DNA of 64,000 nt, from contig OY821747.1 in assembly GCA_963682055.1 (NCBI GenBank), positions 13,380,258 to 13,444,257 of the forward strand. Direction: 5' to 3'. The stretch comes from Primula veris. Taxonomy: Eukaryota > Streptophyta > Magnoliopsida > Ericales > Primulaceae. The notes under the pieces are model-generated. The model was given only the letters and a program-made list of their open reading frames with translations. It was not told where the DNA came from and did not search any database. Positions 45,443 to 57,200 of this stretch are shown piece by piece. The number at the start of each line of letters is the position of its first letter. Within the stretch, counting starts at the first letter, position 1. A program made the translations under genes and the position numbers.

Positions 45443-46692
45443 CTATATGATATTATTTTCCTTTTTAGCCTCGTCATATTAAATGAGACATTCTAATTAC
45501 TGCTCTAGTGAGAAGCGTCTAAAAATTATAAAAATTGGTGTAATGATAGCTGTGATGTTTGATGATATTTTGAAACAAGAATTGAGGTGTTTGGGTATAC
45601 AGTTGATGAATACGAGCTTATAAAATCAACAATTCGGTTCAGTTTTTGTCCTGCGAAAACTGTTACGACACAGTTTGGAAAAATAATGATTCTCTATAGC
45701 AAACGACTTCCGATTTGGTTGAATTTTTGTACGTTGGTAGAAAATTCGTGTACGGTTGTTTTGACACCAAAATCTCTGCATTTGGATAAATATCGACCGA
45801 GCTATAAATTGTTGAACTTTGGGCTGCGAGCAGTTTTTTATATTAAGCAGATACAACGTTGTTTAGAAAGCTAATTGTTTGGGTTACTGATTGGTATGTG
45901 ATTCAGTCCAAATTTGGTGGGAAGGTATGGTACTCGTGTACGGACGTTTTCTCGCTGAAATCGCACGGTTTGGATAACCAGGGATTTATTTATGAATTTT
46001 TAAAATTTGGTGAATTGGGCTATCCAAACATGACCTGGGCAGATTTTATGGCATGGAGAAAAAAGTTATTGACGCTGCTTAAAGGTGGTCCGAATTATAT
46101 AAAATTTTATGAGAAAACACCTAATACTGTTAGGGAGGTTTCGATACCAGATTCACTATTATTTGATGCACCGTTAAGGAGTTATGGTTGACTTATTTTT
46201 TCCGTCCATACGATTTTAATGATTCGACTTATACTTTTATACTATTGTGCGTTGATGATATTATATGAGTATCTTATATTATCGGTAATCCAACTAGTAG
46301 ATATATTGATCAGTTTTGGGATGACCATTTTTATGGATCGAATGAAAAGTCGGATATACGAGTTTATTTTGGTGCAGGCGTTTATACTACTTATGGTGAA
46401 TTTCTAAAATATGTTTGGGCCGCTCAAATTCTTCGGTTTATGTGGGAATGTTGTTTTTTGATCTTATTGTGGGATTGTTGCTTTGGCAGAATACCAAAGA
46501 TTCGAATACGACAATTAACACGGTGCGAGACATTGGGTCAGTTTCCTTTTGATCGGGGTCGAAAATATTTTCAAGGCTGGAGGAGTCTTGTTGGGTTGCA
46601 ACCAAATCGTGAAAAGTTGAAAATGTGATGTTTTGTTCATTTGAGTTCATGGCTACAATCTTGAGAACAAGTTTGTTTTTAAGCGGGAAGGA
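45443..46692 (+). other. Rest of pol-less LTR element interior
   Basis: Weak ORFs of 60-110 codons (such as 45859-46191 with NMTWADFMAWRKK) show no recognised domain. This is the continuation of the host element after the composite insertion, ending in the purine tract next to the 3' LTR. It may be decayed coding sequence related to the ORF at 42092. Confidence 0.45.
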
Positions 46693-47338
46693 ATGATTAA
46701 CACGCGTATTTGGATCTATTCGGACTTATTTATTATTTGCTACTTCACTTTTGAAAGTGGCGTAATTGTTATTTTATTCTAGTTTGAGGACCAATTCGTT
46801 ATTTTATAAGTTGTGGTATTATTAATACCCACAAAATCCTACTGCATTATTATTATGTTTTTGCTATTGAGTTTATGGCTAAGTTCGGTTCGGTTTTTGG
46901 CAAAACCGAAACCGAAACCGAGCATATTTTTCGGTTCGATTTTTTTCGGTTTCGGTCTTTATTTTTTGAACCGAACCGGACCGGTTTTTTCGGTCCAGTT
47001 TTGGTTTTTTTCGGTTATTTTTCAGTTTTATTTTTGATTTTTCCGTCTTTTTCGGATTTTTTCGGTTTTTTTCGGTCTTTTTCGGTTTCGGCCTTTATCG
47101 GATCGGTTTTACTAAAAACCGAAACCGACCCGAAAATTTTTCGGTCTTTCGGTTTCGATCTTTTTCGGTTCGGTTATCGGTTCGGTTTTTTCGGTTTTTC
47201 GCCCAGCCCTAATTGAGTTATTGAAAGAGGCCTAGTTTGTTTTTTTCTTTCTCTTCTACTTTGATTGATTGTGTCTTTTGACGTGAAATTGATCGCTTCT
47301 CTCTCTCCTAAATTTCTACGAAACCTCGGGTTTCATCA
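46693..47338 (+). repeat. 3' LTR of pol-less LTR element, interrupted
   Basis: It matches 41524-41879 on both sides of the MITE at 46874-47211. Without the MITE and its duplicated 8 bp it is about 300 bp. It ends TTTCATCA, followed by TSD TAAAA. Confidence 0.9.
46874..47211. mobile_element. hAT MITE rich in CGGTTT, inside an LTR
   Basis: 338 bp with termini TATGGCTAAGTTCGG and GCCCAGCCCTA; the complement of the right end starts TAGGGCTGGGCG, a widespread plant hAT terminus. The exact 8-bp TSD ATTGAGTT is at 46866-46873 and 47212-47219. The interior is almost entirely TTCGGTTT-type sequence. Apparent phenylalanine-rich ORFs here are artefacts of that composition. Confidence 0.93.
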
Positions 47339-47343
47339 TAAAA

Positions 47344-48225
47344 ACTACTCGATATAAGATGGTTCATTGTGAATTGTAGAACACTCGCCAGTAGCATCAT
47401 ATAAGTAACCCAATCGGCTTGCGAGAGACAAATTCCGAGGAAATCCGACACGTGCCTGAAACGACAAGGTGTCATGACACATGGGAAGATGCAATACCCA
47501 GCCTTGGATAAGCCGAGAGAGCTGGTCCGTTCCGCGTTTTGCCCAGAAGAAGCACCAAATTTTTTTCGAAAAGAACCATACCAGATGGAAAATCCTTTAA
47601 ATTTAGGTATTTAGTTAGTTAAATAGCCCCCGTATGAAAGATCATATATGGGGTTGGCAAGCTTGGGTTTTGCTTTGAACGAACTCCCATCCACCTGTGA
47701 ACCCAAATCGATCCATTGGTTTGGACTGGTCGTGTCACACCTTAAGCTGAGGAAAAATAAAAATGAAAACGTCCTTAATTAATGATCTGAAATACGTTTC
47801 ACTTATTAAAATTCAGATGGACCAAGTCCAGACAGACTGTTGAATCGGCTTTGACGCGCTGAAATGAATTAAGAGCTCTCAATTTGTACTGCGAAATGAC
47901 TGGACTTTGTACAAAAAAATTGTTACGAAAAATAACCAGTATTTACATAGACACCATATTTGAGAACTCGATCTTACAACACATTTTTCCCAGATGTCTT
48001 GTCCTTCAATTCATAGATGAGAAGATACAAATGAAGGGAATTCAAAAATATACGAGTAAGCCTGTGGTTAAGTGGGATCCTAAATATAGTTAATTAGCCG
48101 TTGTTGAAACTTAATTCTTTTTTGACCCAATGTGAATAATTTTGAGATCAAAACTCTTGATTTGACAAGATCAAAGTAATTTATGTCAAAACTTGTCTTT
48201 TCCTTCTCCTTCAGCCAATATTGAC
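47344..48225. other. Intergenic between LTR element and ValRS gene
   Basis: About 880 bases. The first 400 are GC-richer and could be an old retroelement remnant, but I cannot assign a domain. The last part holds the 3' UTR of the minus-strand ValRS gene. A direct repeat TTTGAGATCAAAACT occurs at about 48140 and 48230. Confidence 0.5.
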
Positions 48226-51200
48226 CTATTTTGAGATCAAAACTGTTGATTTAAGAAAATCTAAACGAGTTCTGGTGAGACTTAATTTTTCTTCTGCTTC
48301 AGCTGCTTTTTCTCGCACTCCACGTACAACATCCTCAGGAGCTTTCTCTACAAACTGCAAAATCAAGTAGGATGTGCTAAAGCTAAATATCACTTCAATT
48401 GAAGACACCACATGTATAAAATGACACTTATCCTGAACACACTAATGCTAACTTGAATTAACAGCAAACGGGGATTGCAAGACATGAAATGTATGGTTGG
48501 TCATACTACAAACCGAAAAACTCTAGTCAAAGATGATAAACACATGTTTAGTATTTAACAGAATATAGAATTCCAATCCAGTAACTTATGTTTAAATCCA
48601 TCCAAAGTGACTGAACACATTAAAAACAAAGAGAGTTTAAAACGAAACTTAAAGAAATTATTACCTTAGACGAACTCAAGCGAGCAGCAAGTGCATCATA
48701 TTCTGTTTGCATTTTTGAAATGCGCTTGGAAAGGCGCTCAACTTCAGCGGACACATCTACCATACCAGCTAGAGGAAGGTATGCCTCTAGGCCTTCCCCA
48801 ACAACAATATGGACAGATTGGTTTGCATCACCTAAAGCAACAAATAATGCATAAACTTCACATTTGGACTGTTTTTATAAATGAACCTATTACTGAGTCT
48901 CAACACAAATATGAAGTTTGAGAATCCAAGTTGCAAGGAGAATTTTTTTTATGTAGAACTTACTAGGTGGGGTATCTGTAAAATGGACGCTTTGCAGATC
49001 AAGCCTAGAGAGAAGAGCCAAAACTTCTTTTTCATTCTGCATCATACAAGAAACATGATTTTAGTTTATCAGAACTTAGTAGGTGAGTGAGTAGTGACAT
49101 TCAGACACATAATCTAACCATATTCGTATTGAGTCCAGATAATAGAGTCAGAGACCAATACAATGAGAGAGACCTCCCAGAGTCTCGTCGGAACAAATTT
49201 CCAAAGGTACACCCAAATTAAAAAAAAATAACTATGCACCCTGACCACTTTATGGAGTAAATAGGTAAAGCCAAAACTTGTTATATAGGAAAAAAACACT
49301 TAACCCTTTGCCGTGAAATATTAAAATAAGTAACTTCCTATAGGGTTCCCTACCCTCTTTCTCTCGGCCCCTATAAGACCACCAACAAACTCATTTTGCA
49401 GTCAATATCTAAAACATCCAAATTTCTAAGAATTGAACTTCCATGATCCCACCTAAAATCCAAGTATGTATGGCTGGGGAATTCGCAGGATAGACTCTTC
49501 AGTCCTCCCATTTGATTCACCTACTAAGCAGCATTACATTTTCGCAACTCGATCTTAACAATGATAGTCAAAAAATTAAATACCAAAAACAAAATTAACT
49601 TTCTCCTAAATAAGATAATTTGAAACTATCGGTACTTACAGAAATGTAGTCTATAACTTCGGAATTTGCAACTATGGACGCAGAAATACGCCTTGCTGGC
49701 TCCACGGAGTACTCTGCTCGAGCATTGCGAATCGCTCTTGTCTGAAATATCGAAAAGTGAAAAACTATAGGAAAATGAAGTAAACTACTGCTAAGGATAA
49801 AGTAAAGATGTGAAAGTATATTGAACTGACCAAAGCTTGTAAGTTTTCAAATCTTTTAATTGAGCTGACATTTCTTGGAAGTGAAGTCTGAGGCCAGCAG
49901 GACACTATAAGAGCTTCTTTTCTTCTTGGGAGTGCCTGCAAATGATAAAATGTAACCATTCAATATCTTATTAAATAGCTCATGTCTAGAATTAATCACA
50001 AATGACAAAGGTTGATTTTAAAGGAGAATTTGACATCAAATATGCAATTTTTTCTTTCTCTAAAAAGCACTCTTTAACGATTAAACATGAAACTTCCATC
50101 TTAACAGGTGTGCCACCTGTCTTGCCCCACAACTTTAAGTAGCAAGATTAAAGAACAAGCTGCACATGTTGAAACTAGTATAAGTATGACATTTTAGGAA
50201 AGTTACCTGCCACAGTTCTTCAGTGACAAAAGGCATGAATGGATGTAGCATGATAAGAATATTTTCAAAAACATATAATAGAGTTGCTTGTGCTGTAGAA
50301 GAAACTGGTTGACCTTCTGATTGGAATAAGCGAGATTTGCTCGTTTCAATGTACCTATATAATAGAGATATAAACAGAACTTCTCAGTGTTATCTAACAA
50401 AAGGGTGGGGTAGGGTGGTACAGAAGAGGAGGGGACAGAAGAGGAGGGGTAAACAACCACTACGTTATAAGTTATGACATTTTTCCATAGAGGTATAGTT
50501 ATTTGACAGAATCATTTAATTCTCTTAAAAGATTGTTAATGTTTTTTTTCAAAGGTTCATCAAGAGATCTGCTGATTGGAGTTTGAAGCAGGAAAAATTA
50601 TAGAGTAGGCCCTTTTTTCTTTTAACATTGTTTTCCTTTAAATACTGAGATTTACTTTGCAGGTTGTACAATGGGGTGTGAGCTATGAACCATTATTTAT
50701 CTCAACAATCAAGTTTTTTTTAATAATAATTACCCTCAATATTGGAGGTAGCAGGGATCGAACCCTGATCACGAGCGGGGTATAGTAAGGCCCTCACCAC
50801 TTGGGCAACCCTCATTGCTCTCTCAACAATTAAGTTCATTTCAAAACGTTTGATAAAAGATATAATTCTTTAAAAAAGCATAAGCTAAGTTCCAAGTATA
50901 GCAAGTGCTAAAGATATTGTAATGACATACCAATCAGCGAAATCACCCCAGAAAAAATCATATACTTCCCTTCCAACATCCCCAAAGAAGTACTTGTCGT
51001 AACTAGTAGTTACATTGTCAACGAGAACGTGAAGTTTCGACACCTGATAGTTTTACAAAATTATATCACATCACAGTAAGAGAGATGCATATACAAAATG
51101 TAGTGGAATGTTGCTCTTACCACCCAAGATTCTGGCAAAGGCAGCGTATGCAACGTTTCCTTTCGATGAAACTAAAATATAAGAGCAAATAACAAAATAA

Positions 51201-54200
51201 GCACAAAGAAAGTCAACCCTTCCCAAGCACATATAAATATGCTAAGCAGGAAACCTAAACTAAAGAGAGGATATCCAAGCCTTTAAACCCCAAAAGTTTG
51301 TCTTATTCGACTCTTTCTTCTCTCTCAATGCATATCATACTATTATAATAAGCAAACTCTTGAGGCAGCCAAATTTTGCCCATTTTCTCTCAAAACGCCC
51401 TCACTCTAGTTTAATATTTACCAATTTACATTAATCTATTTAATAATTTGCCCTCACTATATTTTCCTAATTACAGATGTACCCCAATTTAATTAACAAT
51501 TCGGTTTAACCCGTGTAATTTCAATAAATGATACCAACTGTGAATATGATGTTCATAATAATAAAAGATTTGACGAGATTTATGTCATTACACGTCGCGC
51601 ACGCAACGCATGGGCTATTGTTACTAGTATATAGATAGACACACACATCCGACGTAGTAAAATTATCTGAAATGACTTGAGAATTGCATAAAGGTGGATG
51701 GTGCTGTATACTAGGCTATATAGTTCTTTCTTTATTTTGCACTTCATAGCCGTTAGAGTCAAAACTAAGCTGATGAGAAACACGAGGCAAATTCACTAAA
51801 AAAAAACTGGCGAGTAGTGAAAAGGAGACAACAATCGGTCTTAAGCTACAAAAACACACAAGTAATACTCCCGCTCATAAAATTAGTCCAATTTGCTTTT
51901 TTACTCCATCCCAAAATAATACTCCATTTTGTTTCTAAAAACTTTTAGTTCTTCATATAGACATAAGCCCCTAACTAATGGACATTGTTCTTCTTTGCAA
52001 ATTATGACTCTTATTGCTATTTTAAGGGTTTATTTCAAAATTACTACACATTATTACTCTAACTTGAAAAACACAAAAAAAAACTTCTCTTCGTGAAAAC
52101 TCAAATTGGACTATATTTATGGGAGAGATGGAGTATCTAAATTTCTTAAAACCGTGTTAGTTCTATGTTCTCATATATAACACACAGAAAAAGGAGGAAT
52201 GTCCCACTTAGACTGCGAAACCAACCGGAGGAACATATTTACCAAAAGGAATATAAAAAAATGCAAGAACAACACCATCCTAAAAAGACAACCATACAAT
52301 TGCAAGCTTATTCTCAAATTCATAATAAGTTGGAATAGGTACAGACTTGGCGTTACTTCAACGTATTAGTCTTTTTCAAAAAGACCAAGCACAGAAAGAA
52401 TGAACAAACCTCATGGCCTAATATAGTTTCCCAAGCAGATGTGTCACTACAACTGGGAAGATTTTGCAACACAAACTTTCCAGCATTCCACAATTTGTTG
52501 GTAAATGCCTTGTTGGCTGTCAATCTCTCGGTCGATAAGTTAAGATCCTGCAAGTAAATAATAGTTAACCAAAAAGCTGACAAATAGAGTTCATAACCAT
52601 AGTTGAGCCTGTAATTATTTAACAGAACCAAACCTGACCGGCAGTTCCTAGGGCAAGTGTGAATCGTAAAGCATCAGTGCCATAATCCTTGACTGTATCA
52701 AGTGGATCTATCACGTTCCCCAGTGATTTAGACATTTTGCGCCCCTGTGACATTTTGCATGTTACAACAACTTAATAAAAATAATTATAACTTCCAGGTT
52801 TATTAATGAAGTACTGATATAATTTTCACGAATTGCAAAGAATTTAAGATGGAAACCAGATAGACTCTCTTTCTCAAATTTTTATCACCATTTGCCTAAC
52901 CAATCAGGGCTTGTTTGGTTAAAAATTAAGCAAATAGGCTGGCTTATTGGGTCTGAGAAAAAAAAACATGTTCATTTAGCTCAAAACACTAGTTCTGTCA
53001 GGCCAGAAACCAAAAAATCTTAACTTATAAGTTGGCCAATCAAATGTACCGCAAATCTTAAGTACGGAATATAAGCTGAGCTCAAAAGCAGCAATCAAAC
53101 AAACCCTAGGTTTCGCAACGAGTATGCGGCTTATCATCCACTTCACTTACTTGTGAATCCCGAATAAGACCATGCAAGTACACATGAGAGAAAGGAACAG
53201 TTCCTGTAAACTCAATGCCCATCATAACCATGCGTGCCACCCAGAAGAATAATATATCATGCCTGTCAAAGATTGCACTCAGCATTAGTGCAATTTAACA
53301 AGTATTTCTGGGTGATATAGAACTCTTTCTTTTAACCTTGTTTGTCCAAAATATATAAGGATACAAGATTTGATGACTGATACTATTCGATAATATAACA
53401 AAGAAGAACTAGGTAATACTTTCAGTTATATAAGAAAATACTGGCCTCACTTTAGAGAACTTCTTTAGGCGGGGTTAACAAAGTTCAGATTATATTTTTG
53501 TAGGACAAGAAAAGAACCAATACAAAGGTTTCATTGTATCATACCACCTCAAGGTGACATGTATAGTAATAGAAATGAACAAGTATTAGCTGACTGGAGT
53601 GAAAGTAAGGAGATAATAGCAAAAAGTTTGTGTTAGGCTAATGAACCAAATATGCGGAAGACATACAGGCATATTTGAACTCTCTAATACACCACAGATA
53701 TGCTTTATACAGAGGAAATATAAGCATTGATTAGGCACCATTAAAGAAGTGCGCAAAAAGTAGGTACGAAAACTCACCCTGTTTCAAGAACTGTAGTAGG
53801 GTAAAAGTTCTTAAAATCCTCGGCTGATGTATCTGGCCAACCCAAAGTACTGAAGGGCCATAACGCACTACATAATAATAAAGCAAACCAGTTAAAAACT
53901 GCTAAAACTCAACTTGAATGCATAATCACAAAATCAGATTTACAAAAGATTCACTTGGTATTAAACTTCCAAATCCGGCCACAGCTTAAGCAGAAACATT
54001 GATAATACGGACAATTCCTCACAGCCAAACATGCACAACACCGTTCCTACACCCTCTCCCATTTATGCAACCAACATGAGGTACTAAATAGCTAAGAGAA
54101 CACATAAATAGACAAGTATGCGAAATATGTCCCCAGGGACTAACATAATCAACAAATTAAGAGCAAGGATTGCTGGTGAAGACACTGACTACAATATCAA

Positions 54201-57200
54201 CAATTATAAGGGCAAGGATAGATAGTGAATTCAATATGTTAGCTATTTAACTACCGCTCACTGACCATTTGCAAAAACCATGCATAATAGGATAAGACAC
54301 TTAACCTATCAGGAAAAGTATATCATTTGTCCCAACAAGTTTAATATAAATAACAGAAGATTAGTAGGTTTATGGGGATTGTGCTCCATCAACCTTGAAA
54401 ACCAAGTATCAAGCACGTCAGGATCTTGATAGATCTCGACATTCTTTCCATACTTCTCCTGAGCCTTTTCAAGAGCCTCTTCAGCATTTCTAGCTACGAT
54501 ATATTCTTCCTCGATGTCTTTTCCCTCAATGTACCATACTGGTATGCGATGTCCCCACCAAAGTTGCCTGCTTATGCACCAATCTTTGATATTTGACAGC
54601 CAATGATTATAAATCTGAAAACAATAAAATATAGGTTAGCATACACATGAAGATGTTCACTAATTCTACAATCAGGAAGAAGAAATGGCTAATCCTTAAA
54701 CTATGACTACTGTTGACAACAATAAGAATTTACAGATGCAAATTTCATATCCATGGTCTAGTCAAGAATGTAAAAAGAAAATCTCAAAATAATGAGCAAG
54801 TAAACTAAAAGAAGGTAGTTAGGCAATCGGAAGATGCTAGAAGTTTTAGGTTGATCTGGATACGGAAAGAGGAAAAAGAAGTTGAACAGTAATCTACAAG
54901 CGGAAAAACCAAAGTGACATTATAATACATCATGTATGGCAATATACCTTCTCAAATCTCTCTGGCATAATAGTTAATTCTCCAGTCTCCACCGCTTTAA
55001 GAGCTTTTTCGGCTAACTGGTCCATTGTTACAAACCATTGCTTACTCACTAATGGCTCAATTATCTGAAGCAAGAAAGAAAGGAGAAACTTAATAATACT
55101 AATAAAATAGAATTCAAGTAAAAAAAACTCTCCTGTTACCAATTAAATGATATCGATGACTCACTTCTCCACCGCGCTGAGATCTAGGAACTCGTAGCGT
55201 GTAAGGATCCTTTTTAACAGCCAAGTTAGTTTCTTCAAGTTCTGCCCAAAGTTTATTCCTTGCTTCAAAGCGATCAAGGCCACTAATATCACGAAACGAA
55301 ATTTTGCGTTTGAGGTAGCACAAAAAAGTCAATTCCCATCAATATCTCAACAGGTGAATAACCAATTGGTAATTAGTAATTACCTATACAAGCCAGCAAC
55401 CTCATTAAGCGTCCCATCCTTATTCATCACATTAAGTATTGGAAGACCAAGTTTCCGAGCAAGAAGGTAATCATTGTGATCATGACCAGGGCTAATCTTC
55501 AAAACACCAGTCCCAAAGTCCTTATCCACATACTACAACACACAAAAATTGGTGATTAGAATATTAGCTTGAATCTTAAATAATAGCTGCAAAGGAAGTG
55601 GCATGAACCCTAAAAATAAAAGAATCAGAGAAAAAGAGGCAACACTATTATTGAAAGACTTTGCGGTTTTATGTTAAATTTCAAAATTCTTAAAGGACTC
55701 TTAAGAAAGGGAGGAAAATCACTTGCGTCTCCATTATTCGACTATTAAATAAACACAATATAAACATAAACAGGACAGTAAACACATTTTAGAAACTTCT
55801 TTAGATGTTCTGGAAACTTTTGTAATATGTTCCAAAGGATTTGAAATAATTACAACTTTAGAAGAAAGAAAATTAGCTTATTAATAAGTTCAATGTCTAA
55901 AAAGCAACTCATCAATGTTCCATGTTTTGATAGATAAATTGAAGCGAGAAACTTGTCCATCTAATGGAACTTAAAATAGAAATGTTACGGTTCTTCTCCA
56001 AACACCTGATTGTTTCCGTACCGAAATACCCGAATATGTTTTATTCGTTTCTGGCATATCAGAAATTTTAAACTTTAACTAAATCTAGACAAGGAGTGTG
56101 TAATATGCAAATAGACCTGTACCAATCATTATAAACTGAACAGAAGCTCTATATTTATTGGTTTAAGGAAACTGGCGTATGGCCAGGGAGGAGAGAGTAG
56201 ATTAAGTGAGTTGAAATTAATGGATGATCTTAGGGGAGTGTCTTAACCCACGCATATCAACTTTTAAATAAAAGAGAGCAAAATGAGAGGTAGAGATAAG
56301 CAGAGAGAGGAGATAAAACATAGATAGGAAGGAAAGGATCGGCAATCAATATTTTAGTATTGGTATTTTTTTCAACTCATCACTTAAGACAAGAGGTAAG
56401 GTTTTGGTTGGTGGCTGAACTCTTTGTATTTGGACAAAAAATCTTGTATACGAAAGGACTGGCTCTTAAGTTCTCCACCTCTATTTCCCTTGGTTTAAAA
56501 AGGACATTAGGCCACAGTACAAGAATCCATATAAGAATTATGTCTGTAATTTTTGCAAACACTTGCTAATAGAGTATGGACAAAACACAAGATATGGCAA
56601 ACCAAAAGCTGATACCTTGTCACAAATAATAGGGATGTGCCTACCAAACGTTAATGGTACTATGGCCTGCCTCCCAATATACTTGGAGTAACGCTCATCC
56701 TGCAAAAAGGTAATTTTTGAAGCATTCTTTATTATTCCAAATAAAACATACACAAAGATTCTTGCACCAAGACAATGATTTCATTGTTTAATAGGCTAAG
56801 AAATTACAACCTCAGGGTTAACTGCAATAGCTGTATCACCAAACAAAGTCTCTGGACGTGTCGTTGCAATAGTTAGATAATCACTCCTACATAGATTAAC
56901 AAACTTGATGAAGCCAAATAGTCCAAATCAAAGAAAATATGGCTGAACTGATAAAGTTTAAGATTCAGAATAACATAATTCCTATCGCAAAAATAAATAC
57001 AGCAACCATCCGAAATGATCTCAATGACTAAGAGTCTTAAACGTGTAAAGAAATAAGGCTAGTAAATGTCCTTGATTCATATGTTTTATTATTTAAGTCA
57101 ATCACATGAGATCTTTGAATTGATTATTTGTGCACTGAAGAATGTGACTCCACTTCTCCCAGATTGTGAGAGGGGTTACTTTTGTAGATTTACACACAAA

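Larger units (their letters stand above)
41524..47338 (+). mobile_element. LTR retrotransposon without recognisable gag-pol (about 5.8 kb with insertions)
   Basis: LTRs are 41524-41879 and 46693-47338, both starting TGAT; the terminal inverted repeat is TGATGA..TCATCA. The TSD TAAAA is exact (41519-41523 and 47339-47343). A canonical PBS TGGTATCAGAGC follows at 41881, and a purine tract (AAGCGGGAAGGAA) precedes the 3' LTR. The interior carries one ORF (42092-42544) and further weak ORFs but no gag, RT or integrase of its own. It is therefore non-autonomous, of the LARD or large TRIM kind. A 2.9-kb Gypsy/Cassandra-like block (42540-45442) is inserted within, and a hAT MITE interrupts the 3' LTR. 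Confidence 0.9.

Noticed and set aside
46813..47216. Phenylalanine-rich ORFs with a membrane-like look
   Set aside because: They arise from TTCGGTTT repeats within the hAT MITE and do not represent a protein.
55114..55332. Independent 72-codon gene on the minus strand
   Set aside because: This is a ValRS exon (55282-55165) with intron readthrough on both sides. The same applies to several other short open frames between 48226 and 61650.
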